From assembly GCF_036884655.1 (NCBI RefSeq), contig NC_088354.1:13836501-13900500 (forward strand): a stretch of DNA of 64,000 nt, read 5' to 3'. The position numbers and the translations under genes are program-made. This DNA comes from Musa acuminata AAA Group. Taxonomy: Eukaryota; Streptophyta; Magnoliopsida; Zingiberales; Musaceae. The notes beneath the pieces were generated by a model, which was given only the letters and a program-made list of their open reading frames with translations, was not told the origin of the DNA and searched no databases. Below, in pieces: positions 20,273 through 31,487 of the stretch. How positions within the stretch are numbered: position 1 is the stretch's first letter; each line of letters starts with the position of its first letter.

Positions 20273-22178
20273 TATCGCTTCGTCCAGCACGATAACAGAA
20301 CCATAAGAACGACAGATACGGCCTCATTCCGTCGAGCTTCAAGTGCTGTTATCACCACGTGACTATGCACGTGATTAAGCGTCGGAGATGACGTGAAACA
20401 TTATAATTTGGTAATTTACATTTTTCACCCGTGTTGTCGGGTCGGATCCATATCGGATGCGGATGTAGACGGAATAAGCGGATCTCTTACTCCTAGGAAC
20501 AACTTCATAGTTTCATGAGCCCACTATAAAAGATCAATAATATATTATAAGTGCGGTTTAATGGTCGAAAATTATAATTAAAAATTATAATTTTCAATTA
20601 TAATGATGCGACTGTCATTGCTATCCTTCAATTATTTGTTGGGCTGACAGCTCATATTCAGCCCAACGTGGGTTTTATCAGCCCACGGTCTACACCCCCT
20701 CTTAACATAATCCTATATCAATATAAGGGAGGTGTGGTAGTTGCGTTTTGATGTAAAGATGGTTGCATTTTTTGGGCAGACATCAAAACAAGAGAAAGAT
20801 AAAAAGAAAACAAGGACAACGCAAAGAGACTGTTCTCAATCATCTAGCAGCGTTCTTATCTCAAGTTAGATCAAATCTACAGTAGACTCTTGCTGTGATT
20901 ACTTGGGAAGGTTTTAGATATTATGGACAGTAGCGTGATCATTGTATCCAATTATTCTCTTGTGATTATTGCTAGGGTTTAGGGCAAGAGATTAAGATTT
21001 ATATATTTATTATTCTTATAATGGATTATCTCTAATTTACCTTGTGGTTTTTACTCTTCACATTAGAGAGGTTTTTTACATATATCTTAATATTTATTTG
21101 ATTATAATTTCATTTAATTTTGTTGTGGCTTGTTAATATTTGTTCATATACAAAAATTATTTCTCTTTATATCCCATCACCATTAACAAGAGGTTATCAA
21201 TTTGGAGGCGTGGAACGTGTACACTTGCGATGTGAGCTTCCTTCTTCGTTGCCTCTCATTCTTTCTTCTTGGTTTTGAAAGCCACTATCACACATAACAT
21301 AACAAAAGTAAAGAAATTTCTCACAGGCATCGATAGCTGCGATGAAGATGTTCGACAAAGGTTGATGATGCCCATTCATGGATACTATAATTACTATCGA
21401 TTCCATGCTGCCTCCTGCATTATCGTGACCTCTCCACTGCCACAAGCTTTGATGCAAATCCATCCACGTAACTTAATGGTCCATTGATCTCATCAAACAA
21501 TCGACCTTTTTTGTGTGTCTTTCGTCACTCATGATAACATCGAATGCTGCACCTTCTCATCTTTTGGCTGCCATAGCATGATAACGAGTCAACAAGGGTG
21601 ACTCTTCTCGCCTTCTCGGCTGTAACCCAATTCCACAACGCCGGTCTGCGAGGGGACGCACTCGAGAGCAAATCTCCAATCGTAAGCTGAGAGGTCGCCG
21701 TCGTTATATGGGACCCGCAATTAGTGACCAATGGATGACGGCCTTTTAACGTTTGGTGCCTCTGTCGGTACTGCAGCCGCGCCCGCCATGTTCTGTGGCC
21801 GCTGTCGACGGATCGTGGGATCCTTCGATCCCCACATCATGACCGTTCGTTGGTAGCAGTCTCACGTATGATTCCATGCGGCGCTGTCGAGTGGAGAGAC
21901 CATATGTAGTCATTGAGATCCGTGCAGGACGGTGATGGTTGGCTCTCCTGCAGCTGACGGCTTTCCCTTGGCCTCCACATGACCGTCTTCTCGCCCCTCG
22001 CATCAAATCGAGCGTTTGTCGACGCTTTATTCCTTCGAAACCGACGAAGCACGCGCAAGAAAAAGATAACGTCCGTGTCTTCCCATCTCCGATGCGCTTT
22101 TGTCCCCTCGCCCGATCGCACGCCTAGGTTAAGAGCTTCTCTCCTCCGTCGCTCTCCCTATCCTTCGACCAGGCCGCC
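20273..22178. other. Divergent intergenic region with LTR-like insertion
   Basis: This region separates the unknown minus-strand gene from the acidic membrane-protein gene on the plus strand, so it contains both promoters. About 20637-21188 looks like a solo LTR (separate entry). From 21500 to 22178 the DNA is GC-rich with overlapping open frames on both strands (21746-22121) that share no domain and are probably promoter or 5' UTR of the downstream gene. Confidence 0.45.
20637..21188 (+). mobile_element. Candidate solo LTR (TG...CA), 552 bp
   Basis: The segment begins TGTTGGGCTGACAG and ends CCATTAACA. It contains GGGCTGA/CAGCCCA inverted words near its left end, a possible TATA region (ATATCAATATAAGGG, about 20715) followed by a transcribed-looking leader, and an AT-rich right half. 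This resembles many plant Copia-type LTRs. The sequence after it (GGTTATCAATTTGG) faintly resembles a Met-tRNA primer site. No clear 5-bp target duplication or second LTR was seen, so this may be a truncated element or ordinary intergenic DNA. Confidence 0.4.
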
Positions 22179-25100
22179 ATGGAAGAGCACTCTGACTTCC
22201 GCGACTGGGAGATGCTCCTCGCCTCTGAGGCGGGAGAGGATATTAAGCCCTTACAAGCGTCGTCGGAGGACTCCGAAGACGGCGCCATCAAGTCTGATTA
22301 CTTTACTCTCGACTCCCAGATACGGTATCAGAAAGGTGCTTCCTTTGCCCTTGAGGGGGAGGAGGAGGAGGAGCAGGTCGATTCCGATAACCCTAGCTGG
22401 ATCGACCCAGAATCTGACTCCAGGTATCTCGATCGGCCAAAGGGGGAGGTGGATTTTCCCGTGATCGAGTTCCGTCGCAAGGATTTGGGCGGGTTTTGGT
22501 CGGATGAGTCGTCGGACGGGCAAAGGTCACTTTTTGGTAGCGAAAAGGAGGAATTTAGCGCCGGAGGTTTGGAGACTGGAGAGAGGGCCGATGGAGAAGA
22601 GGATGTGAAAGCAGTGGGTCCCGAGGGGATTGTTGGGATCGAAGGGACAGAGATGGGAGCTGAAATTCCTGACGAAGTGGGATCCGATGAACGTGCGAAG
22701 ACTGATGAGTGCTACAGTTCTCCAGTTGAAATGGGCGCTAAGAACATTCGGTCGGGGAACGTTTTGAATGGGGGACGAGAGAAGAAAGGGATGGTTTGGT
22801 GGAAGTTTCCATTTGAGATTCTAAAGTTTTGTGCTTTCAAGGTGAAGCCAGTTTGGTGTATCTCCATTGCTACGGCGATCTTAGGGGTTTTCATGCTCCG
22901 AAAACGATTGTATCGGATGAAACAAAAGACTATAAGTATTCCTCTCAAGGTCAGCCTGGATGAAAAGGTAAAGTTTTTGGTATCTATTTCCTTGCTTAGT
23001 CAATGGTTATTTATTTAGTTATTTACTTCTTGAGCAGGTTCCTTGCTTAGTTAATCTATCTCTTGCATATTATTTTTTGTTGGGGAGAAAAATTTTTTAC
23101 TTGAAGCAATCAGTTTTGTCGTTCTTTCGAGTTTTTTGCTATCCAGCTGTCCAAATAAGCATCTAAAGGCACATTCTTAACTATCTGTTGCAATGTTGTC
23201 CTTTATGGAAGTACTAGAGCTATCCTAATTAAAATCATACTTGTCTAAATCTTAAGGTTTTGATGGTATATATTTGTTTTTGCCATGTTCATTTTTATAC
23301 TCCAATTCATTACTTGATAACATTGGTCTTTGCAACGTAAATATTTATGTGCATTCTGAACAAAAATGTTAGCGGCAACATGTGATCAAATTACTAATAC
23401 CTGCATACTATCTTAGTTTTTAACTAGTTTGTGAGGTAGTATTCTGTTGATTATGCTTTAAAGTGAAAGAAACTTGTCAATATATAGAGGTCAGCCTGGA
23501 AAACAGCTGATTTCTTTTGTTGCTTTTGTTTCCTTGCATATTTTTATCATCATCAGTATTATTGTTTGCACTAGGCATCTTGTTCAATTAATGCTGTATT
23601 TTCCCTTGAACACTAATTTTTGTCAAGGAGATAATTTGGGAGCTTCGACCCTTTTTTAATTTTCTATCTCAAGCCCACTCAAAGATGGGGAACTGGCATG
23701 TAGGTTGTTGCTTGTCCTAATAAGCATATGAAGGTATAAAGGCACATGTTAACTATTTGATGCAAGCTTGTCCTCCTACAAGTCATTTCAACCATCCTTC
23801 ATCTGTTCACAGTGATTTAAAATCCACTAGGAGCCAAAAGGTGCCAAGGTCCCAAATTGCCCAAGGTACTAGGTGCTTGCCCAAGTGAAACGACTAACTC
23901 TGAAATCTTAAAATGTAAAAATGTATAATATAATTGATAAATATGATTATATAAATAAAAATACGACATTAAATGAAAAAGATCTAAAGTACCAAGTTAC
24001 ATTATCTATCTTCTAATAACAAAAATGTCAAAAGACTCAAAACAATAAATTTTTAAATCAAATTTAATCATCATCATAATCAACATCATTATTCTCAAAC
24101 GTATCATCATCTTTCTCTCTCTCTTCGATCTTCATTAAAATATGTTTTCTCCTCTTCGACAATATTAGGAGATGAACTTGAGGCTTTTGCACTCATTTTG
24201 TCTTCGTCATTTGTCTTGTATATGTCTGTAATTCTCCGACACCTGAGGCTTTTACCACATCTCTCCGTGTCAAGCTGTTATTTTCAAATATAAACTCATC
24301 TTCGGCATCTTGCATGTTCGCACCCTTTTCCCCACCAACCACTCATTTGAATCATCAATATCTTATAATAAGATTAGATTAATATTATTTCGCAAATCAT
24401 GACGAGTTTTCAATGCTTGATTACAATTTATATAAATCAGATCATGTAACCATTGATGTTGTAATTGATTTTTCTCTTTGTGTGAATTTGTCATATTGTT
24501 TAATTTAAAAATATATTAAGGCATCTATCTAAAAAAAAATAGATTAATTGAAACAAAAATATTTTGTCATCCTTACATGCTCAAAGACACTCTAATTTTG
24601 CTCACATCCTGTAGCACTACAAGTCAAACTAAGAATTTTGATAATCAATTGTTACAAGTTCGGAGTGAAATTTTCAAATAGACTCCATCATTTAGCTAGA
24701 AAATTTACTTTATTATTAACAATAACATACTATACATAAAATTAATTATTTAAATTTATAAATACCTAGGGATGTAGTTGCCCTAGATCAAACTATCATT
24801 AAAATTTCAAAAAAACCATTGACATTCTTATATAATGATAATTCACGTATGATCTTATCTTGCACATCAAGGCTTAGAACCAATCTTGCAGTGCACTTAT
24901 ATAACCCATTTACAACTATTGCATTAAACTCAATGGAGGTGTTTTTATAAAAGAATTATGGGTTCAAATCATATCCTACTGCATTTAATGGACGATGAAG
25001 TTGATAATTCTATCTTTCGTCAATGATTCTAAATATTTTCTTATACTATTCTTCATTTTCATCAAAAGACTTTTTAATTATCTCTTTTGCTTTATCCATA

Positions 25101-28100
25101 GCCTCATAAATATATCTCATTGTAGATTTCTTTTTATTATCTGACAATTGAAGGACGCGAACAAGAGGGCTCATTACCTTTAATGTGTAAACTATAAGAT
25201 TTTAAAAGAACCGCATTAAGATAATATCATCTACCCTCTTGTCTTTCGCTTCTTTTGCTCATTTGCTTATCACTCATTTCTCCGAGGTAAACATATTTCT
25301 CAAGTTATGTTTTTGACGATACACGCTCTGTAATGTCAAGGAGGTAATAAATCAGGTAACACCATATCTCACCAATTCCTTGTTACATATGAATTCTCTC
25401 ATCATATTTAATGCTCTAGTATGATTATAAAGAAATCCAATGACAAATATTGTCCTTTCTAAAGTTTCTTGATGTTAGAAATCTTTCTAATATCCTCCAA
25501 CATTAAATTAGTGCAATGTGCCGCACATTAACTCCAATATAAGTGTTGTCTTTTTATTTCAAATAATTTACCCAAGATAAAAGATAACAAAATTATTAAG
25601 ACTTGGGAGTCACATCGTTCTTTCATATAAATTAGAGACATAAAGTAATTCAAAAATTCAAAAGATAAATCTTACCAGCTAACACATAATTGCTTCCATT
25701 GTCGGTTATAACTTGGACGATATTTTATTCATCAATTTCTTCCACAAACTTATTATCAAGCAACTCATATATCTTTTCTCTAGATTTCATAAAGTATGAT
25801 GCATCTATTGACTTTACAAACATAGTTTCTAAAGGATAATTGACCACAAAATTAATTATACTTTTACGTCTCCTATCGTTTCAAGCATATGATATAATAA
25901 AGTAATAATGCTTTACCCATGATTTTTTGTGACCCTTTAATAAGCCATTTGTATAATCCAACTCTTTTTTTAGTAATGAAACTCGCAATTCGTAATAATT
26001 TGAAGGTTTTAATCCTCTACCATATCTTCCAATAGCTTCAATCATCTCTTTAAAATTATCTAAATGATAAGTACTAAAAGGAAGGCCAACCCGATAGAAG
26101 AAGCGAGCAATGTGTTGAATTATTTTTTCCTATATTTTCTTATCACAAACATCACTTATATTTGTTTGTCCTAATTTTGCTCTTACTTGCACTTGTTACT
26201 TTTGTGATCCTTAATATAATATATAAGTTCATTGGTCCCTTTTTATCCTTCTTAACAATTATGGCTTCTTTTTTTCTTTTCTGCCATATATTCTTTTCTT
26301 ATTTGGATTGACACTTTCTGAATAATCTTCTTCTTCATCATATCTAATATGTTCAACATTATCCTCAGATAAAATTTCATAATATTCATTCTTTTGTATC
26401 TTTTTTTCAGTCATATAAGTTAGCAATTTTTTCTTTTACATCAGGTGGACATTTCTTGCATGTTGATGTATTCTTGAAGTTCCCTACTTAATGCTGCTTT
26501 GTACAGAAAATACCATCTATGGTAGTCTTATCACAAAAGATGCAAGTAATTGCATTAGGACCTTTAGGATCCTTTAGATAATTGTATTTTCAAATAGAAT
26601 CATTTCTTGAATTTTTTTATGAATCTTCTGAATTGCTTTGTACACTTGTCATTAATCTTGAAACCCTAATAATAGTTTTAAATAAATAGAGATTAGTAAT
26701 GTTAAAATCTAAGTAGGGACTATTATATGATAATAGTAGTTAATAATCTATTGTTAACAGTAGACTATTATATGATAATAGTAGTTAACAATCTATTGTT
26801 AACAGTAAATTGTCTACTGTTAACAGTACTTAGAGGGGGAGAAAAGAGTCACCAATAGTGAAAAGTAGGGAAGGAGAGGGCAACGGTAATGGAGGAACTT
26901 TCGGACGACGATGACGATGGCGAAGGAAGCTGCAAATGGCAATAGCAATGGCGGAGGAAGCTTCGGATAACAACAGTAGCAGAGGAAGCTTCGGACGACA
27001 ATAGCGGCGATAGAGGAAGCTACGAACCGTAGTAGCAGCATAAGCTGCGAACGACAACGTTTGGGCAAAGGAAGCTTCAGAGGTGTCCGTCAATGGCAAA
27101 GGAAGTTGCAGTCCTCTCCCTCGATGGTGGAAGAAGTTGCACACCAAAGCAGCGGCGACGGAGGGAACTATGCACGAAAGCTAGGTCATCGAACCCATCC
27201 ATCAGTGACAGGGGAAGCGTCAATCTTGTGTGTTGGCAGGGAGGCAGTGGCAAAGGAAGCGTCGACGGTGGAGGTAGCAACTGCGCTTGGGTTTATGGCT
27301 CAGGGTCGCGTGAGGGGAGCGGGGTTGGGGGAGTATGTAGCTTAGTTGGTTTAATCAAACCAACTAGCTACTGTTTAATCGAACCAGACTTAAAAGTCTG
27401 GTTCGGTTGCTTCGTTTGAACCGAGCGCTCGCCCAAGGTGCCTGGGTTCAGGCAAGCGCCCAGGCAGTGCTTCACTAAAGCGCATCGCTTGGTCAAGGCG
27501 TGTGGTGCTCGTGCCTCGCCTCGCCTCACCCACGCGCTTAGGCGAGCGCCCGGACACCTATTTAAACCCCTGCTTGTTCATGTTCATATTTTGGAGTCTG
27601 CCTCCTATCTTCACTTGCTTTAACATTTTATAATTATTGTTTGCATTTATGTTTGTGACTTGATATTTCTGTGCAATGTGAACAGATATACTGATGGTCT
27701 TAATTGTATTGTATGAGTAATTACACCAACATGATATTTCATATAATATTGGATTTTATTGGTTATAGCATAGAAACTTAGTTTGTAAGGTCATACTCCC
27801 TTGTTAATGGACCTTGAATGAATGAAAATGATTCAATCTATCAACAAGATAAAGAAAGTTAGATTATGTTTCACACACTCAACTTTAGATCTACCTTTCT
27901 CTAGTCACGTTCTTACTTGGTCACTTGCTACTTAATTGTAGTTAGTGTGCAAATGCTGAACTCTGTGGCAATGTTTTGTTAAATGCTGAACTCTACCAAA
28001 TACAAAGTTGAGAGTGAACAAAGTTGAAATATGGTTAAAAACACAGTTCTCGGTGTTCCTGTCTTTCAGATTGCAATACACAAACAACTAGGCATCCTAG

Positions 28101-28933
28101 GTGATGATCTTATGTGTCCTTCTTGGTTACAACATGATAGTTAGCTGTTGTAGTTGCCAAAATTTGTGGTTTGCATGTATGCCAAGGAAGGTGCTATGTT
28201 GAACTAGTTACTTACTACACATAGCGATCCCACTATACTTTGGTAACTCGACGCGTGAAGCTACATTTTCGCTTTCCTAAAGGTTTCTTGTTGCTGTATC
28301 TTCCTAGTTGGGAATTTGAACCAACACTTTGGAATTTACTCCATCCAACTGATCTATTGAGTTTCTATGCTATGGTTGCATCAAGTTAATACAACTAAAG
28401 ATGACCTGCTAAATTCGGCATTTGATGTTATCTCTATTAAGTTCATTGATGTGCCTCAATCGTAAATGAACATGAAACACAACCTTGAGCTAAATCAGTT
28501 GGAGTTTTGAATATTAGTGTTTGGTTAATTTTATCTTTGGTTACCCAAGTCATTCTTGCTTTGCAACTTACTTTCTCCTCGGAAATTACTAGCATGCTTT
28601 GTGTTGCTCAACTGCTAGTCTGCTCCTTATCTGGCATTTAAAATGATGTGTACCAGAATATAGCCTTTGCTTAAGAAACCTGAATGAGGCTATTCTTGGG
28701 TAAATAAATGTAATGCAGAATATCATAAAACATCTTTTTTCATGTGATTCGGCAGATTTATGCACTGAGGATCCCCTTCCTGATAAATCTCTGTATTGCA
28801 GAAGGCATTCCAGCTGAAAGTCAATGCATCCCGTCTCAATGAAGCTTTCTCAGTTGTGAGGCGCGTCCCGACCATGAGAGCCTCACTACCTTCTGGTGGC
28901 TTGATCCCATGGTCCGTGGTGGGTCTTCAATGA
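22179..28933 (+). CDS. Acidic single-pass membrane protein (DUF6821-like plant family), two exons
   Basis: Exon 1 is 22179-22967 and exon 2 is 28802-28933, phase 0 GT-AG, giving 306 aa. Residues 1-205 are acidic and probably disordered (HSDFRDWEMLLASE near the start, a Glu run around residue 64, many Asp/Glu/Gly). A WWKFPFEILKF motif then precedes a membrane segment (VWCISIATAILGVFML), and a basic KRLYRMKQK stretch follows it. The C-terminus has NASRLNEAFSVVRRVPTMR and a proline-containing tail. This arrangement (acidic N-term, WWK-P-E, one membrane helix, RLNEAFSVV..VP C-term) is as I recall it for a plant family of unknown function; some relatives are described as ATG8-interacting, which I cannot confirm here. 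The single intron of 5.8 kb contains the hAT relic at 23820-27572. The 5' flank is GC-rich. Confidence 0.75.
24150..26680 (-). pseudogene. hAT transposase relic (BED zinc finger, DUF659, hAT dimerisation)
   Basis: Reading the minus strand, broken pieces appear in normal order. A BED finger at about 26430-26640 includes YLKDPKGPNAITCIFCDKT. The DUF659 start at about 26078-26107 reads RFFYRVGLPF, and ELDYTNGLLKGHKKSW lies at about 25920. VQVITDNGSNYVLA lies at about 25680-25720. A C-terminal hAT dimerisation block at about 24530-24660 reads ILSLTCSATGCEQN then SVFEHVRMTK. Many stops and frameshifts interrupt it (for example directly before SVFEHVRM), and no long open frame remains, so it cannot make transposase. 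Confidence 0.8.
26870..27290. repeat. Degenerate GGAAGCTTCGGA-type repeats in the hAT relic
   Basis: The words GGAAGCTTCGGA, GGAAGCTGC, GGAAGCTACGAA and GGAAGTTGCA recur about every 40-60 bp with ACGACAA and GCAGTAGC-like spacers. The block lies between the BED finger and the CpG-rich right terminus, where the related element at 41262-42388 has a different GGCAGC-rich array. It is probably the untranslated leader of the transposon. Confidence 0.6.
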
Positions 28934-29717
28934 GGTGCATTACGAATCCACGGATGGAGGTGTTCCAAACTAGTCACTGGAAGACACCCCCCTCATCCAA
29001 TATGCATCTACTTTTTATGGAAGCCTGGAAACTCTTATTACTGAAAACATATGTGTGTTCTATAATCTCACGTAAGCATATCAGTAGATTTCGTATGGCT
29101 TGTAAGCATTGTTTATATGTGAATGATGGTCTCTCTTTGAGATCACTATAAGTTCTCCATGGACTGTAGTCTTTTCGCTAGTTGATTGCATCTGCACAAG
29201 AATGAGACTGTACAAGTGCATCAGGTGTATCAGATACAGTGTTGGTCATGTAAATCACATGCTTGCAATTTGCTGTAAAATTGTGGTATATGGAGTTCCA
29301 TAATGTTTGCTTATTAATGTGCATTTGGAACAATTCAAAGCATCCTGCCAAGAAATACAAATTAGTATCATAATGTAAGAAGAATGTGTTATTTTGCTTC
29401 GTATATCTGTTGAGATGAGGTAAAAGAGTGTACTCAAAAGTCTTTGTTTTGTTACTTAGAACCTTTGGTTTCTCATGTCCTAAAAGAGTAACTACTTTAC
29501 TTGGTTCTGATCGATAAATACCAGTTCAAATTTAAATGGTTTAATTAACGATAGAGGTTCTTTGGAGCAGATTGATCATATTAGAGAGAGAAGCTGTAGG
29601 TTATTTTCTTCCCTTCATCACCTATTCATCTCTCCAACAAAGCAGCAGCCAAGGACGAATATTGCAATATAAAAGGAATATATATATATATGATTTTATT
29701 TGACTGGTGATCACTAA
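28934..29717. other. Intergenic, 3' flank of the membrane-protein gene
   Basis: Short open frames only, none with a domain. An AT dinucleotide run (TATATATATATATG) at about 29680-29692 lies 25-35 bases upstream of the tRNA, where plant tRNA genes often have AT-rich TATA-like sequence. Confidence 0.4.
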
Positions 29718-29799
29718 GTGGTCGTGCCGGAGTGGTTATCGGGCATGACTAGAAATCATGTGGGCTCTGCCCGCGCAGGTTCGAATCCTGCCGACCACG
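29718..29799 (+). tRNA. tRNA-Ser (anticodon AGA)
   Basis: An 82-nt cloverleaf. The acceptor stem GTGGTCG pairs with CGACCAC (29792-29798), with discriminator G. D-arm region is GCCGGAGTGGTTATCGGGC and the anticodon arm is ATGA-CTAGAAA-TCAT with AGA centred. A long class II variable arm (GTGGGCTCTGCCCGC) and a T-arm GCAGGTTCGAATCCTGC complete it. No intron; CCA is not encoded, as usual in eukaryotes. The gene looks intact and functional. Confidence 0.96.
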
Positions 29800-29807
29800 T
29801 AACAATC

Positions 29808-29812
29808 TTTTT
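29808..29812 (+). terminator. RNA polymerase III T-run terminator of tRNA-Ser
   Basis: Five consecutive T residues begin 9 bases after the tRNA discriminator base, the usual spacing and form of a Pol III termination signal. Confidence 0.75.
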
Positions 29813-29920
29813 ATATCATATCATTTTCTCGGCGACTCCAAATTCCATAACGGGATAAAAGTTCTTTTGACGCAACGAAGAACGCACACTACCTTCTCTT
29901 CCCGACCGTACGTACTCCAT

Positions 29921-30015
29921 GAAATCTTTGACGAAGTAAGAGTGCGTAGCTTTTCTCCTCCGTAATGTCCCCCAAATCTTTGACGAAATACGACTGCATA
30001 GCTTTCCGAAGAACA
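29921..30015. repeat. 52-bp period imperfect tandem duplication next to the tRNA gene
   Basis: AAATCTTTGACGAA at 29922 recurs at 29974, followed in both copies by TA(A/C)GA(G/C)TGC(G/A)TAGCTTT. A weaker third match (GATCTTTGATG) lies near 30022. It accounts for the repeated peptides seen in minus-strand frames here, which are unlikely to be coding. Confidence 0.6.
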
Positions 30016-31487
30016 ACTCGATCTGATCTTTGATGCCTTTTTTTGCTCCTCCAAAGGAGTGGAGTCTCTCTGTACACAGCCTTCCTTCCGAAACCTGCCC
30101 TGACGTGACCTCACACAAGCAAGATTCTGTGCCTTCTCATCGCACTCGCCTCATCACATCGCTTCTGCTTCACCCATTTTGGCTACTTGGCACTGTCGAC
30201 ACGATTCACCAACGGATTGGAACAGTGTTCTGCGGCCGGAACAGCATGTATCCTCGTCCCTGGAAATCCTACTGTCTCGAGATGAACAGCGAGCTTGACT
30301 TGGGAGAACGCATCCATGCAAATGCAGCCCTATCTCTTCGCTTTCCGGTACTGCCTCCTTCATTAGTTGCCACAGGTGCACGCATCACAAGCATAATCGC
30401 AAACAGCAGCAGCATATTTGCAGTACAGTACTGCCATGTTTGCTTGTCTCTATGAATACAGGTCTTCGAATGATGAAGTCTGCAACAGTGAGACTTCAAT
30501 GTGGCTACAGCAGATTCTCTCTCTCTCTCTCTCTCTCTCTCAAACGAGGACGGACGGGGACAGAGAGTAATGAAGGCAGGGACATGTCTATTTGCACCCA
30601 CTGGGTGACAAGGGAACCGACCCAGGATTTCGAGGATCCAACACTGCTTTCAATCTTCCCAAGAGATGTGACAGTAGGAGCAAGGAGTTCTTGCTTCAGC
30701 TTCCTGCTCTCTCTCTCCAGGATCAACCCCCACGGACTGAATCCCATCTATTCACATTTGCAGGAGCTTATTGCACTTCGTTATGCATCCATGGGTGTAA
30801 TAGAGGAGGAGCGGCAGCAGCACTGTCACTTGTGTTTGTGATGGCACTCCTAATTCCTCTCACCTCGCTCTGTATTTTTTGTTCTGCTGACGAAAAATAT
30901 GAGTTAGATTTTAAGAATAATTAATTAATTTGTTTTCAGAAAACTGGTGGGATAGGAGGAGGAGGAGGAGGAGGTCAATGACTCAAATCCAAAGATTCTC
31001 CCGACAACAAAATCTTATAAAGAAATCAATCCGTTCCCCCACTAATGCTTCAGCTGCAGCTCGTAAACAGGGAACAGCCTCTGCGCCTCCCGCTCGCCCC
31101 AGGTGTAAACAGTAGTGGGTCCCACGGGATTCGACACGTAGCCTTCCTGCTTGCTCCGAACAGCGACGAGAGGCTATGCTGCCATCACGACCGTCCATTT
31201 TCTCATGACGTGGTTTACCATCTCACGATCATCGATTGCTGCTCTGTAGGAAACAGCAAATCAAGTATGTTTTAAAATCCTATTCCTGGGACCATATCGA
31301 AGCCAATCAGAGATCGACACGAGAGCCAACAGGAGCGGTTGCTGTATGGGAAAAGACAGGTACGACGACTCCACCCGCCCACGCCATTCTCACCCCTCCC
31401 CCTCCTCTTGAGAACAAGCAAAGCCACCGCACTCCCTCCCTCTCTCTCGGACATCTCGTGGGAGTTCAGAGAAGGGCGGTGGAGGAG

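Larger units (their letters stand above)
23820..27572 (-). mobile_element. Decayed hAT-family DNA transposon (BED/DUF659 type), 3.75 kb, in an intron
   Basis: The left end is CAGTGATTTAAAATCC and the right end is CTATTTAAACCCCTG, imperfect terminal inverted repeats. Flanks TCTGTTCA (23812-23819) and CTTGTTCA (27573-27580) match at 6 of 8 positions, as expected for an old 8-bp hAT target duplication. The interior codes on the minus strand for a broken transposase (separate entry). The right 150 bp are CpG-rich with GGCGAGCG-type subterminal words, while the left end is CpG-depleted compared with the related element at 41262-42388. It sits in the only intron of the acidic membrane-protein gene, antisense to it. 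Confidence 0.85.
29800..31487. other. Intergenic / upstream region of the response regulator
   Basis: Contains a short tandem duplication (29921-30015, separate entry), a CT microsatellite at about 30519-30540 and a GGA run at about 30957-30974. Overlapping open frames on both strands (30030-30455, 30440-30841, 30269-30601) show no domain. TATAAAG occurs at about 31015. The likely 5' UTR is the CT/CCTCC-rich stretch shortly before the ATG at 31488. Confidence 0.4.

Noticed and set aside
21746..22121. Overlapping minus-strand frames upstream of the acidic membrane-protein gene
   Set aside because: GC-rich promoter/5' UTR sequence open in several frames at once, no domain.
26820..27419. Several open frames around 27 kb on both strands
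   Set aside because: They fall in the repeat-rich leader and CpG-rich terminus of the hAT relic and share no domain.
30269..30841. Frames containing RERERERE or SLSLSLSL
   Set aside because: They are translations of the CT microsatellite at about 30519-30540.
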